Assembly (NCBI GenBank): GCA_946894095.1
Contig: OX335645.2
Coordinates: 20,111,001-20,175,000, forward strand
Reading direction: 5' to 3'
Length of the DNA stretch: 64,000 nucleotides
Source: Incurvaria masculella
Taxonomy: Eukaryota > Arthropoda > Insecta > Lepidoptera > Incurvariidae
Shown one piece after another: positions 22,890 to 32,495 of the stretch. The position numbers and the translations under genes were made by a program. A model generated the notes under the pieces. It saw only the letters and a program-made list of their open reading frames with translations, was not told the DNA's origin and ran no database searches. Every line of letters begins with the position of its first letter. Position 1 is the first letter of the stretch.

Positions 22890-22972
22890 CGGATAAAGTC
22901 GATTCGGATGTAATTGAGAGCAGTGAACGTGTAATCCAAAGGTCGCAGGTTCGAATCCTTCTTCCGACGAAT
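22890..22972 (+). tRNA. tRNA-like relic (tRNA-Tyr-like 3' half)
   Basis: AGGTCGCAGGTTCGAATCCT is an excellent tRNA T arm with B box, preceded by GTGTAATCCAA, which resembles the tRNA-Tyr anticodon arm region, and by TTGAGAGCA, like a D-arm end. The first four and last four acceptor bases can pair (GTCG with CGAC), but the inner acceptor pairs and the anticodon stem do not. It is a decayed tRNA or a tRNA-derived retroposon head rather than a working tRNA. Confidence 0.35.
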
Positions 22973-24236
22973 GTCCAGAGCAAATCGTTTTCTGTTTATT
23001 TTTAAAATCTGATTACAATGCTTCAACGAAAATGTCGTTGAACCTCAAATTATAAAAAAATAATATGTAATGCATTCTCGTATTTCTGTCATCTGGATGG
23101 TATACAACTTACAGACATTCTCGAACTTGGCTCGCACTTGCCTGATTTTCCTCAAACAATCTTAATCATAAATATGCATAAATAAGCGCAATACGAAGCA
23201 CCGCCGAGTGACTTTGGTCATAATACAATAGAAGCGGAAATGGCAGGCTTCCCAATCCGCTGCGAACTCCGACTCAAGTGTATTTCAAGCAGTCTCTACA
23301 TATTTATGCATGTGTCATTTCGGGTAACGTACTGCCTCCGCCCCGGAGGCCGGGGACGTTTCCTATCGCCGCGGTTGGTATTCATGTATGCAGCGAGGAG
23401 CGGAGTGAGCTTCGCGCGCGTGCGACCCGACCATTCCGTTACGCGAACGTCCTCTAAGGGCATTACCACCGTGCCAGATTGCATTTGCGAAATGAGACGA
23501 TCGAGGGCGACATTTGCTTATTTTCATTCCGGAGCGCTCGCCGAGAGCCCATAAAGCGACGCTCGTCGCGAGGGTGCTCACCCCGGTTGACGTCACAACG
23601 ACGTCACGGCCCAACGAGTTAGGATGGAAGGGAGTGGCGACCGAACCCATAGATAAACAATAATAGGGAAATATTGCTAACGTCATATAAGTGTTGAATA
23701 GGGATAATAAAAGTCAACAGATGGCGTTGGAATTTACATTTGAGAATACATTAAACACAAACCAATAAATATCGGTGATATTTTTTTATTTACATTGACA
23801 TTACTTAATTTATAGTTAAAAATTAACATTTTCATCATGCCTACGTAGGATTCAAGCTTAGTTTAATAAAGGTGTAACTAGTTCTGGCAGTGACGGGAGA
23901 TGGCGCTGGTTAGAAATGTCATAGTAAGAGCGAAAATAAGAAGTGCTCGGCGAGTTATGTACGTTGTATGACGTCATCAGTCTATCCCTACTATCCTTAG
24001 TCTATGGCGAAACTCATCCGTATGGCGGCGTATTAGTGATGTACCATCAACGACATAAGTCCAGTAGCACCCTACGGTCGGGTTTGTTTTGCACATGTGA
24101 CGTGCCCCTTCCCCCGCCGACCGGACTTCAGGCGGGGCGTCCCCTCCTCCCGCTTCACTACCGCGCGATGTGAGCGCTTCTTAGCAATCGCGTTGGATGG
24201 AATGTGCTACTGGACTTTTGAAAGGATATATACATA
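22973..24236. other. GC-rich patches, no gene supported
   Basis: The segments 23,320-23,640 and 24,050-24,180 are rich in CG dinucleotides. Open frames occur on both strands (104 codons plus at 23,240, 107 minus at 23,363) and are probably GC shadows. TGACGTCA-like motifs occur at about 23,587-23,607 and 23,970. They could belong to a promoter region of an unseen gene. Confidence 0.35.
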
Positions 24237-24755
24237 TTAAGGTGGCCCAACCCGGCGGGCCTAACTCATTCGCGGGCACGGTACAAAACCGTGCTGTTGC
24301 GCTCCGGGACCTTCTCTGTTTCAAAGAATAAGACAGGCTCCGTGATGAGGATGATGCAACATGTCCACAAAAAATACAATGTGCATAGTGTATGATTTGG
24401 TAAGATTTACGAAAATGTTAATTTCAAAACGACTTATAGCTAAAAGTAAACCACGAAAAAAATCTAACAAAAAACAAATAGATCATAAATCTTGATTAAA
24501 TAAGCTATGTCTGATGACTAATCTTTTTACCATGTTCTTACTTTATCATTGCGTAATCCACCTCCAAAGTTATTGTATAAAACGCGCGAAAAATTCGAAC
24601 TTTCGGACCTTATAACTTAGAAACCAAATTCATCAGACATCTAGTTCGATCAAATAAAGCTATTTTGAACAAAATTTTGGATCTCTGACAAGAAATATGG
24701 GCGTGATCTTCTTTCCCCTTTTGTATGGGGAGATAAGCGGGATGGGCCACCTTAA
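24237..24755 (-). mobile_element. TTAA-flanked MITE, family A, copy 4
   Basis: Reverse orientation, 24,241-24,751, with TTAA at both sides (24,237-24,240 and 24,752-24,755). The ends are GGTGGCCCAACCCG and CGGGATGGGCCACC. Small internal deletions are seen near 24,455 and 24,628. Confidence 0.85.
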
Positions 24756-24852
24756 AAGGGTATTATAAGGGCCACTACACCATGTTATTTCAAGGCAAAA
24801 ACGTTTTTTTTCTAATGTCTAGTTACCGAGATACGCGATGTTGTAAGTATGC

Positions 24853-24951
24853 ATGAGGAAGGTCTTTTGAATGGAACCTAGATACCAAGTGGCGTGTCAG
24901 GCTAATGTCATGACAGTAGGTGCGTAATTAGCCCATTCATGGCCAGTTACA
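24853..24951 (+). mobile_element. Old SINE body fragment (family C)
   Basis: GAGGAAGGTC, ACCTAGATACCAAGTGG, GGCTAATGTCATGACAG and CCATTCATGGCCAGT follow the order of the SINE 3' half but are strongly diverged. Confidence 0.55.
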
Positions 24952-25329
24952 TCAATGTTCGGACGTTATTACGGAACATTAGATTATTTTTAGACTAGTT
25001 TAATCAATTACTTTTTATGGAAAGTCTAACTTTTAATTTAGAGGACATTCAGAATAAAAGTTAATTTACTTTTTTTTCTTCATTTCAATCCCATTATTCA
25101 TTTTCCAAATTGTACGTACTGGCCGTTGCATGCAACATCCTGTATATTCGTATGTTCTTACGTGTCGTTGTAACTCTTGAACATGAGGGCGGTTACCATG
25201 AATTATTATCTCGCCATGTGAACCGGCAAGGTAGTGATTAAATCTTACATGGTACGCAATGCAACATAACGTCAGATTGTCTCACTCACTTGGTTTTTCA
25301 CTCGGGGAGTAAATTCACCATGATAACAT

Positions 25330-25830
25330 CCAAGACGTGAGCAAATGCGTGAGCGCAGCTTGCCCGGCGCAACCGTCAGCAAAAAGTGGCTACGCTGCCG
25401 CTATACGAATAAATGTTGGACGCCTCTCCCGTCCTTCCTTACTAATTGTCACGGGCGCCCCCCCCGCCCCCGCCCCCGCCGCAATGCGTGCGTTACGTCA
25501 CGCCGCGCTCTCCGCGCGCGCACCCCTTCCGCCTCGGGGGGATAATCGCGCTATTTATTCCACTCGATCGAGCCCCGAGAGGCTCGAGCCGGCCTGCCGA
25601 GAGATAGGCGACTCATTAGCGAGCTCCGAGCGAGCACCGGCTGGCGCGACGCGCGCCGGGGCGGGCTGGGCGAGGGACACGCCGACACGTCCGTAATGAG
25701 GGCGTGAAAATAATCCGCACTCGCGGGCGAGACACATTCCTTCCCTTTTACTGCAAACAATAGGCAATTCGGACTTTTCAGCTTTGCCCGCGAGAGGGCG
25801 CGCGGGGAAGTAATGGCACCATTTCTCTAT
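25330..25830. promoter_or_regulatory. GC- and CpG-rich island, possible promoter region
   Basis: About 500 bases are far richer in G, C and CG dinucleotides than the surroundings, including a run of C and CCCCCG units near 25,458-25,482 and many GCGCG motifs. Several frames of 66-119 codons are open on both strands, which is expected from base composition. No TATA box, initiator or exon is convincing. Calling it regulatory is inference from composition alone. Confidence 0.25.
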
Positions 25831-25970
25831 ACGTGGTGCTCCCTGAGATGAGACTTAAGAAGCTCGGAGGTCGCAGGGCTTGTTATTGCAATCATAAAGC
25901 ACGTTCTTCTCTTGGCTTTCCGCGGCTTTTGCAGGCATTACATAAAAGACCGGTCCTACTTTATGAGAAA

Positions 25971-26773
25971 CTAGCAGCCCGTCCCGGCTTTGCACGGGCA
26001 TAACGTCATTTAAAAAAATATTATTTTGACACAATGATACAGAAATAAACCATTTTATGTAGAGTTCCTACATTGAGAAATTTGAAATAAAGAAAACTTA
26101 TATATTATTATTACATGATTATTAGATATTAGAGAAATAATAAATTCAAAGTGCTATAGGGAGAACCGCGGCCTCCGAGGCACGCTCTCGCCGCCCCGGC
26201 CGGCCGGTACCGCCGCAAGCACTATATCCCGCAATTTTTAAATATATCATATCTTCGAAAATATTCATTTAAATCATATGCTGTAAAGGACCGTATAGAT
26301 CTATATTAAATCAACAATGTATTTAAGGTATTTAATTGGATAAGGATTAATGCTGTATTGGTTAAAATCGCTTCAAAAATTAGCCATTATTTGTCGTAAA
26401 AAGTAAATGAGAAAAAAATGTTATTGTGGGATATCCATAAGAGATAGATAAATACCATAGCGGAGTTTTCTGTAGACCTTTTCAATGTTTACAATACTTA
26501 GTACATTATTTTGATAAATCTCGTAGGGTTCAGCCTGCGTTTGCAATGTAAGCGGAAAAAAAATATTTTTTTACGACATCACATTGGAAACCTCAAAAAT
26601 AACAGTATTTCTCAAATATTTAATGGATATTATTATACATATAAACCTTCCTCTTGAATCACTCTATCTATTAAAAAAAACCGCATCAAAATCCGTTGCG
26701 TAGTTTTAAAGATTTAAGGGTACATGGGGATATAGGGACAGAGAAAGCGACTTTGTTTTATACTATGTAGTGA
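25971..26773 (-). mobile_element. Non-autonomous Helitron, 803 bp
   Basis: Minus-strand orientation. The 5' end begins TCACTACATAGTATAAAACA (26,773 downward). The 3' end is a GC hairpin (GCCCGTGCAAAGCCGGGACG) followed by GGCTG and CTAG with a T beyond, as Helitrons show. There are no terminal inverted repeats and no coding frame. A GC-rich block at 26,165-26,212 inside looks foreign. The fragment at 4656 matches its 3' end. Confidence 0.7.
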
Positions 26774-27109
26774 AGTTGATTCAATTTAAAAAAATGTAAT
26801 GTTAGCCGCTTCAATTTGCGAGGTACGCGAGTGTACGCGAGTCTTACGTCAACGTAAGACACGCGCACCACACTGATGCTGCGGCTGGAAGGAATTTGCA
26901 ATAACATGAGGAATTGGACGTCGCCGACTTCCGGCGTTGTGTTCTCGAGGCGAGCGGCAACGAGAAACTTCGAGTAGATTAAATTGACTCGGTCGGGCGA
27001 CAAGACGTAGCGGCACCAAACACGAGAACTGACAAATAATTAAGCGCATAATAATTTTAAATAGTAAACTCGTAAATTCGTAGATTTCTATCGCGCATTT
27101 TTTTTATTT
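26774..27109. other. No recognisable gene
   Basis: A unique segment with ACGCGAGTGTACGCGAGTC repeats near 26,825. The 81- and 66-codon minus frames have no motif. Confidence 0.35.
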
Positions 27110-27415
27110 AAGCATGTTCCGACCCATACAATGTTTTTTTTTACACAGAACGCAAAAGTCAAAAATATTAAATATAGCCATACTAGTTGCAGCGAAAACA
27201 TATTCACAATTTCAGGTTAAATGGTTTCGTTGTAATTGCCGATTATTTACTTGACCGTTAGTAGAAGCTTATATATATTGAGATAGGCGACTCGATTTCC
27301 CGCTGTAGCAGTCATCTCTTTCTACCCATACAGCTCTGTCTCTTTCGCTCACACCTCCCGCTACACCAGGTGCGCGAGGTAGCCGGTGGTCCGAGATTGT
27401 TCGTCATTGGCGTGA
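27110..27415 (+). mobile_element. Composite of MITE D and a second repeat
   Basis: The left part (27,113-27,252) is MITE D: ATGTTCCGACCCATACAATG, TGCAGCGAAAACATATTCAC and GTTGTAATTGCCGATT. It then switches to a segment (27,253-27,415) with TTTACTTGACCGTTAGTAGA, GATAGGCGACTCGATTTCCC, GCTACACCAGGTGCGCGAGG and GGTCCGAGATTGTTCGTCAT. That second segment recurs, in reverse orientation, at 36,352-36,614. Confidence 0.7.
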
Positions 27416-27648
27416 CATTTCCCACGCAGTCTACTTGTGCGAACAGAGTATAAACTTCTTCTTATAAATTCAGTGGTTTCCAGATTCCACGTAAGCGCAC
27501 AAGGTTTTACTAATTGTATAACGATGTTATCGTTCGTTTTATAAATTAATTTTGTTCATCGCAATCGAGAACAAATATTTCTTAATATTTTTCTACCCTC
27601 AGATTTTCTTTGTTATATTTGGTTGTAACGTACCCGTGAACGTTAAAG

Positions 27649-27954
27649 ATGGGGTCTGACGAACATAATGAACCAATTACCACCGCTGGGGATCTTGTAT
27701 TGAGAAGATTATTGAAAGATGTGGATAAACTACAAAAATCAGTTCATTTTTACGAATACCTCCCTATTTATTTCAATAATGATAACGCTTCCGTTGTCAG
27801 CTGGGATGTAGATAACGATCTCTATAACGAGTATTATACCTCGCAGGTATCACCGATGCCGGTTGCTAAGATTCCCGCAGATTTTCCGGGATTGATCTCT
27901 GATATTGAAACAAGGTTAAAAGACTCCACAGTTTTTTTTTTTTTTTTTTTTTAG
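27649..27954 (+). pseudogene. Gag-like N-terminal fragment of the DIRS relic
   Basis: The ATG at 27,649 opens a 101-codon frame that is acidic and protein-like (LRRLLKDVDKLQKSVHFYEY ... PADFPGLISDIETRLKD). It then runs into a homopolymer T tract at 27,934-27,952, which creates a meaningless Phe run and a stop. The T tract marks the edge of a later insertion. The family assignment rests on position upstream of the DIRS reverse transcriptase and on similar fragments at 28,400-28,560 (RHIRDNLVKSEVIT, LNTHIFNGTLEKA). It could be another gene fragment. Confidence 0.4.
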
Positions 27955-28340
27955 TATATTAGTGGAGGTTCAGCATTTCGGGAAAAATACGTGGGCGGAT
28001 TCGATACGCACTATACAACCATTCGCCGGGATTTACGAAAATCGTAACCACCTGGCCTATTCTGATAAATATTACGTAGGAAAGTAATGGACTTTCCGCA
28101 TATTCAATAAGCAAAAAGGGTGATACGTGATTTGAGATTACCGTGGTTGACCCTCATATCAGGGTTTGTAAGAAACGGCTTACTCACAGTGTGTCAATGA
28201 TGTTCCCTATTGACCGTCACCAGCACAGGTGCTCGCCTGATGATGGACCAAATGTTTGGTCCGAAGCGTCGTGCAATATCACCGACACACCGGAAAAGCA
28301 CGTTTTTATAAACGGTTCCCGCAGTTTAATTTCAAGGTCG
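27934..28340 (-). mobile_element. Poly-T-flanked retroelement insert with hammerhead-like motif
   Basis: The insert starts with a T run of about 19 bases, which is the A tail of an element inserted on the minus strand or an internal tract. It interrupts the DIRS gag-like region, which seems to resume near 28,340. The part from 28,129 on matches the fragment at 3736. It contains the hammerhead-like motif described separately. The right border is approximate. Confidence 0.5.
28231..28275 (+). ncRNA. Hammerhead-ribozyme-like motif, probably inactive
   Basis: CTGATGA (28,237-28,243) is followed by one T, a 5-bp perfect stem GGACC/GGTCC (28,245-28,249 and 28,258-28,262) with an 8-base loop, then GAAGC and GTC. 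The order CUGAUGA - stem II - GAAA - C...GUC is the hammerhead core. The extra T and the GAAG in place of GAAA would likely abolish cleavage. Hammerheads of this kind are known in Penelope-like elements. Stem I is weak by eye. Confidence 0.4.
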
Positions 28341-29000
28341 AAACCGAGACGCTGTCCTTACTGATTTAGATAGCAAAGTAAATTAAAGTTTCCAAACCCA
28401 AGACCAATTACACATGGCTTGCGGATATATGTAGAGCAAAGACTATTGAAATGAGTAGGGACTGTATCGTCAGGCATATTAGAGATAATTTGGTAAAATC
28501 GGAGGTGATTACATGTTATTCCTTAAATACCCACATTTTCAACGGGACTCTAGAAAAAGCAAGCAGGTGGCATTAGAAAAGCTTTCTGGCCAGTGAGTAA
28601 ACCAACCAGCGGAAATCCTTCACGAGCAAAGTCCGTTTATTCTACACCGCTCCCCTCGCAGGGGTAATAACATTATAATGTGCCATCGCATGGCCATCCC
28701 AAAATAAGGCTGTAATCAACCGAACAACACGCAGTGACGTCACATCTAGCCCTCGCAGGGTAACTATCAAGACTAATTACAATAAAAAAGCATATAACTC
28801 CAACAATAGGAGTTCTAACTTTCGATCTCGCGGATCGAAACATTTACAAAGAAGGCAAAAGCATCGCTTGTCGCTTTCGGGCTACGGATGCAAGAAGAGA
28901 CAGAGACATGCCTCGCAACCGTTCCGAGCTGGTCAGTTAACACATTACGTCAGCCGGTGGCAGTGGCCCAGACTTTATATTGCGGATAATAATGTTATTA

Positions 29001-29334
29001 TTCGCATTTATTATTATTATTTTTTATCATAACAGGGTATCGCATACCTTTTCTGCAGATACCTCCTTTGGTAAAGCCAAACTTAACAAATGATTGCTAT
29101 CGCACATTAGAGTTAAGACTTCTCCTCTACTCATTCTTTAAATGAAAAGGCAAGGCGTATTCAGGGAAAGTCTGAGTGAGAGGTACCTCTCACCTCAAGT
29201 TTTATATCCTCGCTGTTCTTAGTGCAGAAAAGCGACGGATCATACAGGCCGGTAATCAACCTACGGTCTCTCAATCACTTTTGCGTCATACCGAGCGGTT
29301 TTTAATTACTACACATGCACATGCTGCAAACTAA
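29001..29334. other. Unreadable middle of the DIRS relic
   Basis: This lies between the gag-like end and the reverse transcriptase. An AT run near 28,985-29,030 may be a further insertion. No frame is convincing. Confidence 0.35.
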
Positions 29335-29503
29335 GGGCCGAGTGCACGAAAGGACAAACAAAAATAAATCAAAATCAACGTCAAAGTATGATTAAACACG
29401 TCACTTTGTGTTAACAGTATGGAAGGAACTCTATACGGTTCACTAGAAGTGACGTGTTTAAACATTGATTAACTCAGTTGTCTCTTCGTGCAATCGGTGC
29501 TAA
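29332..29503. mobile_element. Harbinger-like MITE inside the DIRS relic
   Basis: The element (29,335-29,500, 166 bp) is flanked by TAA on both sides. Its ends are imperfect inverted repeats: GGGCCGAGTGCACGAA on the left, TTCGTGCAATCGGTGC on the right; inner blocks (AAACACGTCACTT and AAGTGACGTGTTTAAACA) also pair. A three-base TAA target and ends beginning GGGCC suit PIF/Harbinger derivatives. No coding capacity. Confidence 0.7.
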
Positions 29504-29546
29504 GTATTGTTTGTGCAAACTCGATCTTTCATAAGCATATTTTAAT

Positions 29547-30066
29547 TTGCCAATAGCCAGTCAAACAGGCGATGGTTGCGTCTTCTATACTAGTAGTACT
29601 TGTCTCCCTTTCGGAGTAAACACTGCCCTGAAGGTTTTCACGTGCCTTGCAAATGAGATTGCGCAAATCCTCTCTGAAGTGCATCTCGACGATTTTTTGC
29701 TGGCACATCAGGATCGAGATATGTTAGTCAAGCAGGCGAGTCCGCTATTAGAGATGCTTGAAATCCTCGAGAAGTCTGTCATTTCCTCGAAATATATATA
29801 CACATATATCACGTATCTCGGAATTGGTGGACACACCTGGACAAACCACATAAGAAAAGTCATGCACCATAGTCAAGAAAGTGACTCAAGTTCTGAAAGC
29901 AGGTCAGGTAAACTGCTTCAAAGAACTCCAAAGCCTAGTAGGGCTGCTGAATGTTGCAAGCTTTGCTGTCCCCCGAGGCAGATTAAACCACCAGAATACT
30001 CTGTGGTTCCTAAATACCCTAGCCGAGTATGCAGCCCCAATCAGATACGTCCTCGGTCCTACGTAG
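29547..30066 (+). pseudogene. DIRS reverse transcriptase fragment
   Basis: The frame from 29,547 contains GVNTALKVFTCLANEIAQI and the catalytic box HLDDFLLAHQD (a YLDD-type box with His in first position), followed by LLEMLEILEKSVISS and YLGIGGHTWTN. A shift of frame near 29,870 is needed to continue into LQSLVGLLNVASFAVPRGRL and NTLWFLNTLAEYAAPIR, the C-terminal thumb and start of the RNase H region. This order is typical of DIRS elements. The N-terminal part is missing or unreadable, and the enzyme is not functional. Confidence 0.75.
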
Positions 30067-30364
30067 CTCGGTGTCAGAGGAGATGCATTGGTGGCTGCAA
30101 AATTGTCATACGTAATTTCAGATTCACATTCCACCTCCGACACATTAAATAATGATGGACGCATTGGAAATTACATAGGAAAGACAATTCAACAACTAGA
30201 CCATGTCTGAGGAGTCCATGTCTCTTTTACGTTGCTGTGCAGACAGAGTTGAGTTTACTAGAGTAGCAATCAGCAGGCATGTCAGGATGATCATTTCTCA
30301 TTTAATACGACAACCGGTCTGCGGTAGCCTATCTTCGCAACAAAGGTAGGGCCAAGTCCAAAGC

Positions 30365-30543
30365 ACTCATGAACAGTCAGTCAGTCAGCGTCTTTGCGTT
30401 CACTGCTGGACATATGCCTCTCCACTTTTCCTCTAGTCCTCTCGGCACTCAGTGGTACGGAACCACTGCTTTCCGCCGACGCACTTGATGTCGTCGTCCC
30501 ATCTGGCGGACTTAGCTAGCTGCTGAGCTAGTACTCATGAACA
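30365..30543 (-). mobile_element. 5'-truncated LINE tail with 11-bp target duplication
   Basis: The insert (30,376-30,532) is bordered by identical ACTCATGAACA copies at 30,365-30,375 and 30,533-30,543. On the minus strand it encodes the end of a LINE reverse transcriptase (ARWDDDIKCVGGKQWFR, then a stop where the frame is damaged, and GEAYVQQ) and finishes in a short TGAC-repeat tail. Target duplication, truncation and simple tail are hallmarks of target-primed LINE insertion, here into the DIRS relic. Confidence 0.85.
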
Positions 30544-30631
30544 TGGTATATCAAATTCGACATATCCTAGATCGCCATTAAATTCAATTCAAAATTTTGC
30601 GCATACCCGGGAGATTCAACAATCATACAGA

Positions 30632-31160
30632 TTGTTTATCCAAATACCGGTGGACCCCGGTCCCGGAACGATCTTTGCAAAAATGGGAAGTCCCGTGATT
30701 TACCTGTTTGCATCCAAGATCGCACAAGTAGTAATAAACTATGTAACCTTAGACTTAACAGTCAAGAAGCGTTTGATACATGAGAGTTGTTACTTTCAGC
30801 GCATTTTGGAACTATCCCTTGACATGGGTATTCCCGCTATTTATTTTATTTTTACTTTACCCGGTTTTAGGAGTACTGATGCATCTCAATCAAGCAATAG
30901 ACATATATCTTATTGTAGCTCCACGTTGGAAGAGGGGTTTCAGGCGGGTGGACCTGAAATCAAGAAACATCGCACCCCCTTTCATTCAAAAGAATCTGCA
31001 ACGGTTCTTGGTCGACACGGACCACCGGGCAACCGCTGCCGAAGGTCCAGAAATTGGTTCTAGAGGTCTAGATATCATAAGTCAGCATAAAGGCATGGGA
31101 TCCCAGTTAAGTATCTTTACTCAAATGGAATTGTGGGATTTCTTGGTCCAAATAGCATAA
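30632..31160 (+). pseudogene. DIRS conserved region between RNase H and recombinase
   Basis: Two overlapping frames carry pieces of one protein: YLFASKIAQVVINYVTLDLT, then HLNQAIDIYLIVAPRWKRGF, RVDLKSRNIAPPF and LQRFLVDT. These motifs are characteristic of the region that follows RNase H in DIRS-like polyproteins. At least two frameshifts separate them. Confidence 0.7.
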
Positions 31161-31950
31161 CATCAGCCATTGGGTTTGGCATTGGAATTGACACATTGCT
31201 TACCCGACCTATATATTAAATTTAATATCTCCCATAGTACAATTCTTCTTCAGAAATCTATAGTTTCCACACTCTGTCACAGAGTGGTCTTGTAAATTAA
31301 GTAAGAATGTTCTTGTAAAACAGACTTTAAAGGCAATTTATTTGAAAAATCCTATAGCTCCGAAACCAGCTATCTGGGATATTAACACTTTAATTGTTAT
31401 TGTTGAAGTAATTACTCTATAGACAGTGCCAACATTTTTCAAAATGTTCTGCATAAGGTAGCCCTGTAATGCCTTTGTTCTGGTTGCATAATTAACGACT
31501 TAATTCTTTTGGGCGTTTATGGAGATGAATGCATTGTCGAACACGATCTCATTAGTGTGTGGCTCCAATTTGGGTCCATAACTGACTGAAAATATTATAG
31601 TTAATCGGGGTGGAAGCTCGTGGCAAACACTCAAAATCAAAACTTAGATCCTGTATATTGGGTTAAGTAAACTATAACTATTCTAAACGAAAGACGTAGG
31701 AGTTCTGGAATTTCAAATGTATGTACATTACGAGGTACCATCTCAGGCTTCCAAAACAGTAATGGCCGGATGGTTGTTCAAATTACGTCTAAAGGTAGAA
31801 CGCATATCTGCAACGCCAGGGAGTATGCGGTCTGCTGTGGTATCCAGAAAGTGGATTGACAATTTCTCCCTAGACGATATTTTAGGGAAAGTGAATTGTA
31901 AAAACTTTTCAAAGTTCTAATGTCGAGAAGCAATGACTTCCTCACCTAAT
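31160..31950 (+). pseudogene. DIRS tyrosine recombinase, dead
   Basis: The C-terminal part is clear in the frame 31,717-31,920: SQASKTVMAGWLF, TPGSMRSAVVSRKWIDNFSL and DDILGKVNCKNFSKF. The first stop (TAA, 31,918-31,920) falls where the family has its nucleophilic tyrosine (FxKFY). After the stop the same frame continues with CREAMTSSPN, as expected for this family. Upstream, from 31,160, only scattered readable pieces remain (DINTL-like near 31,380, SGWKLVANTQNQNLDPVYWV near 31,605). The Penelope element begins at 31,956, directly after the recombinase. Confidence 0.7.
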
Positions 31951-31954
31951 AGTA
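31947..31954. repeat. Possible target duplication of the Penelope element
   Basis: TAATAGTA occurs here, two bases before the left repeat, and again at 36,026-36,033, ten bases after the right one. The offset makes this uncertain. Confidence 0.3.
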
Positions 31955-31955
31955 G

Positions 31956-32495
31956 TGGTTATGGTGCTGTCTCTACAACAAACACAAAAAAACAACAATC
32001 GTTTTTATTAATATTATGTCTGCCTACAGAACCAATACGGTAAAAACAACTAAATAAGTAAATGAATAAATAAATAATACAATTAATAAGAAAAACAGCT
32101 AATCTGGTTGTATGTAGCTGAACGCCCCCTCTTGTGTCCCGCGCCGCCGTCTCTATGCGGATCGGATGGCGCGAGCCGCGCCCCTGGAGCTGCAATGGGG
32201 TGCAGGGAGTGCAGGATCGGAAATCGGGAGCCGATCCTGAAACATAACATAGATATCGTGAAAAGCAGTAATATTTCGGCATTCGCCGTTATCAAACTGA
32301 ATTTTATTTGCTATGGCAACGGTGTTTTTAATTTTGGCATCGTGTGAAAAAAGTAGGGTCGATTGCCAGCACCACGCATTCATGGTATTGTCAATCTATA
32401 CTACTGTTAGAATGTTCTTCTGTGCGGATATCAGTGCATTTTGTTGAGGCCCTCATTAAAATGTGCTCCGAATTGCCAGATATAAGATAATTCGT
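31956..32495 (-). repeat. Penelope terminal direct repeat, downstream copy
   Basis: The 540-bp sequence from TGGTTATGGTGCTGTCTC to ATAAGATAATTCGT. I see no difference from 35,476-36,015. The last 22 codons or so of the reverse transcriptase frame lie in it. By eye it has no CTGATGA/GAAA hammerhead core. Confidence 0.95.

Larger units (their letters stand above)
27600..31955 (+). mobile_element. Degraded DIRS-type tyrosine-recombinase retrotransposon
   Basis: Plus-strand fragments occur in the DIRS order: gag-like sequence (27,649-27,930 and 28,340-29,000), reverse transcriptase (29,547-30,066), RNase H region and linker (about 30,067-30,640), a conserved post-RNase H part (30,640-31,110) and a tyrosine recombinase (31,160-31,950). 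DIRS elements integrate with a tyrosine recombinase and have no DDE integrase. Many stops and frameshifts show it is dead. It carries at least four later insertions: a poly-T-flanked insert (27,934), a MITE (29,335), a LINE tail (30,376) and Penelope (31,956). The inverted or split terminal repeats typical of DIRS were not located. Confidence 0.75.

Noticed and set aside
23240..23686. Overlapping frames of 104 and 107 codons on opposite strands
   Set aside because: CG-rich composition lowers stop frequency; no motif supports either.
25337..25767. Frames of 66-119 codons in the CpG-rich island
   Set aside because: Open on both strands and rich in Arg, Ala and Pro, as expected from base composition.
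31959..32383. Several 70-107 codon frames repeated at 35,479-35,903
   Set aside because: Both sets lie in the Penelope direct repeats, so their identity reflects the repeat rather than coding selection.
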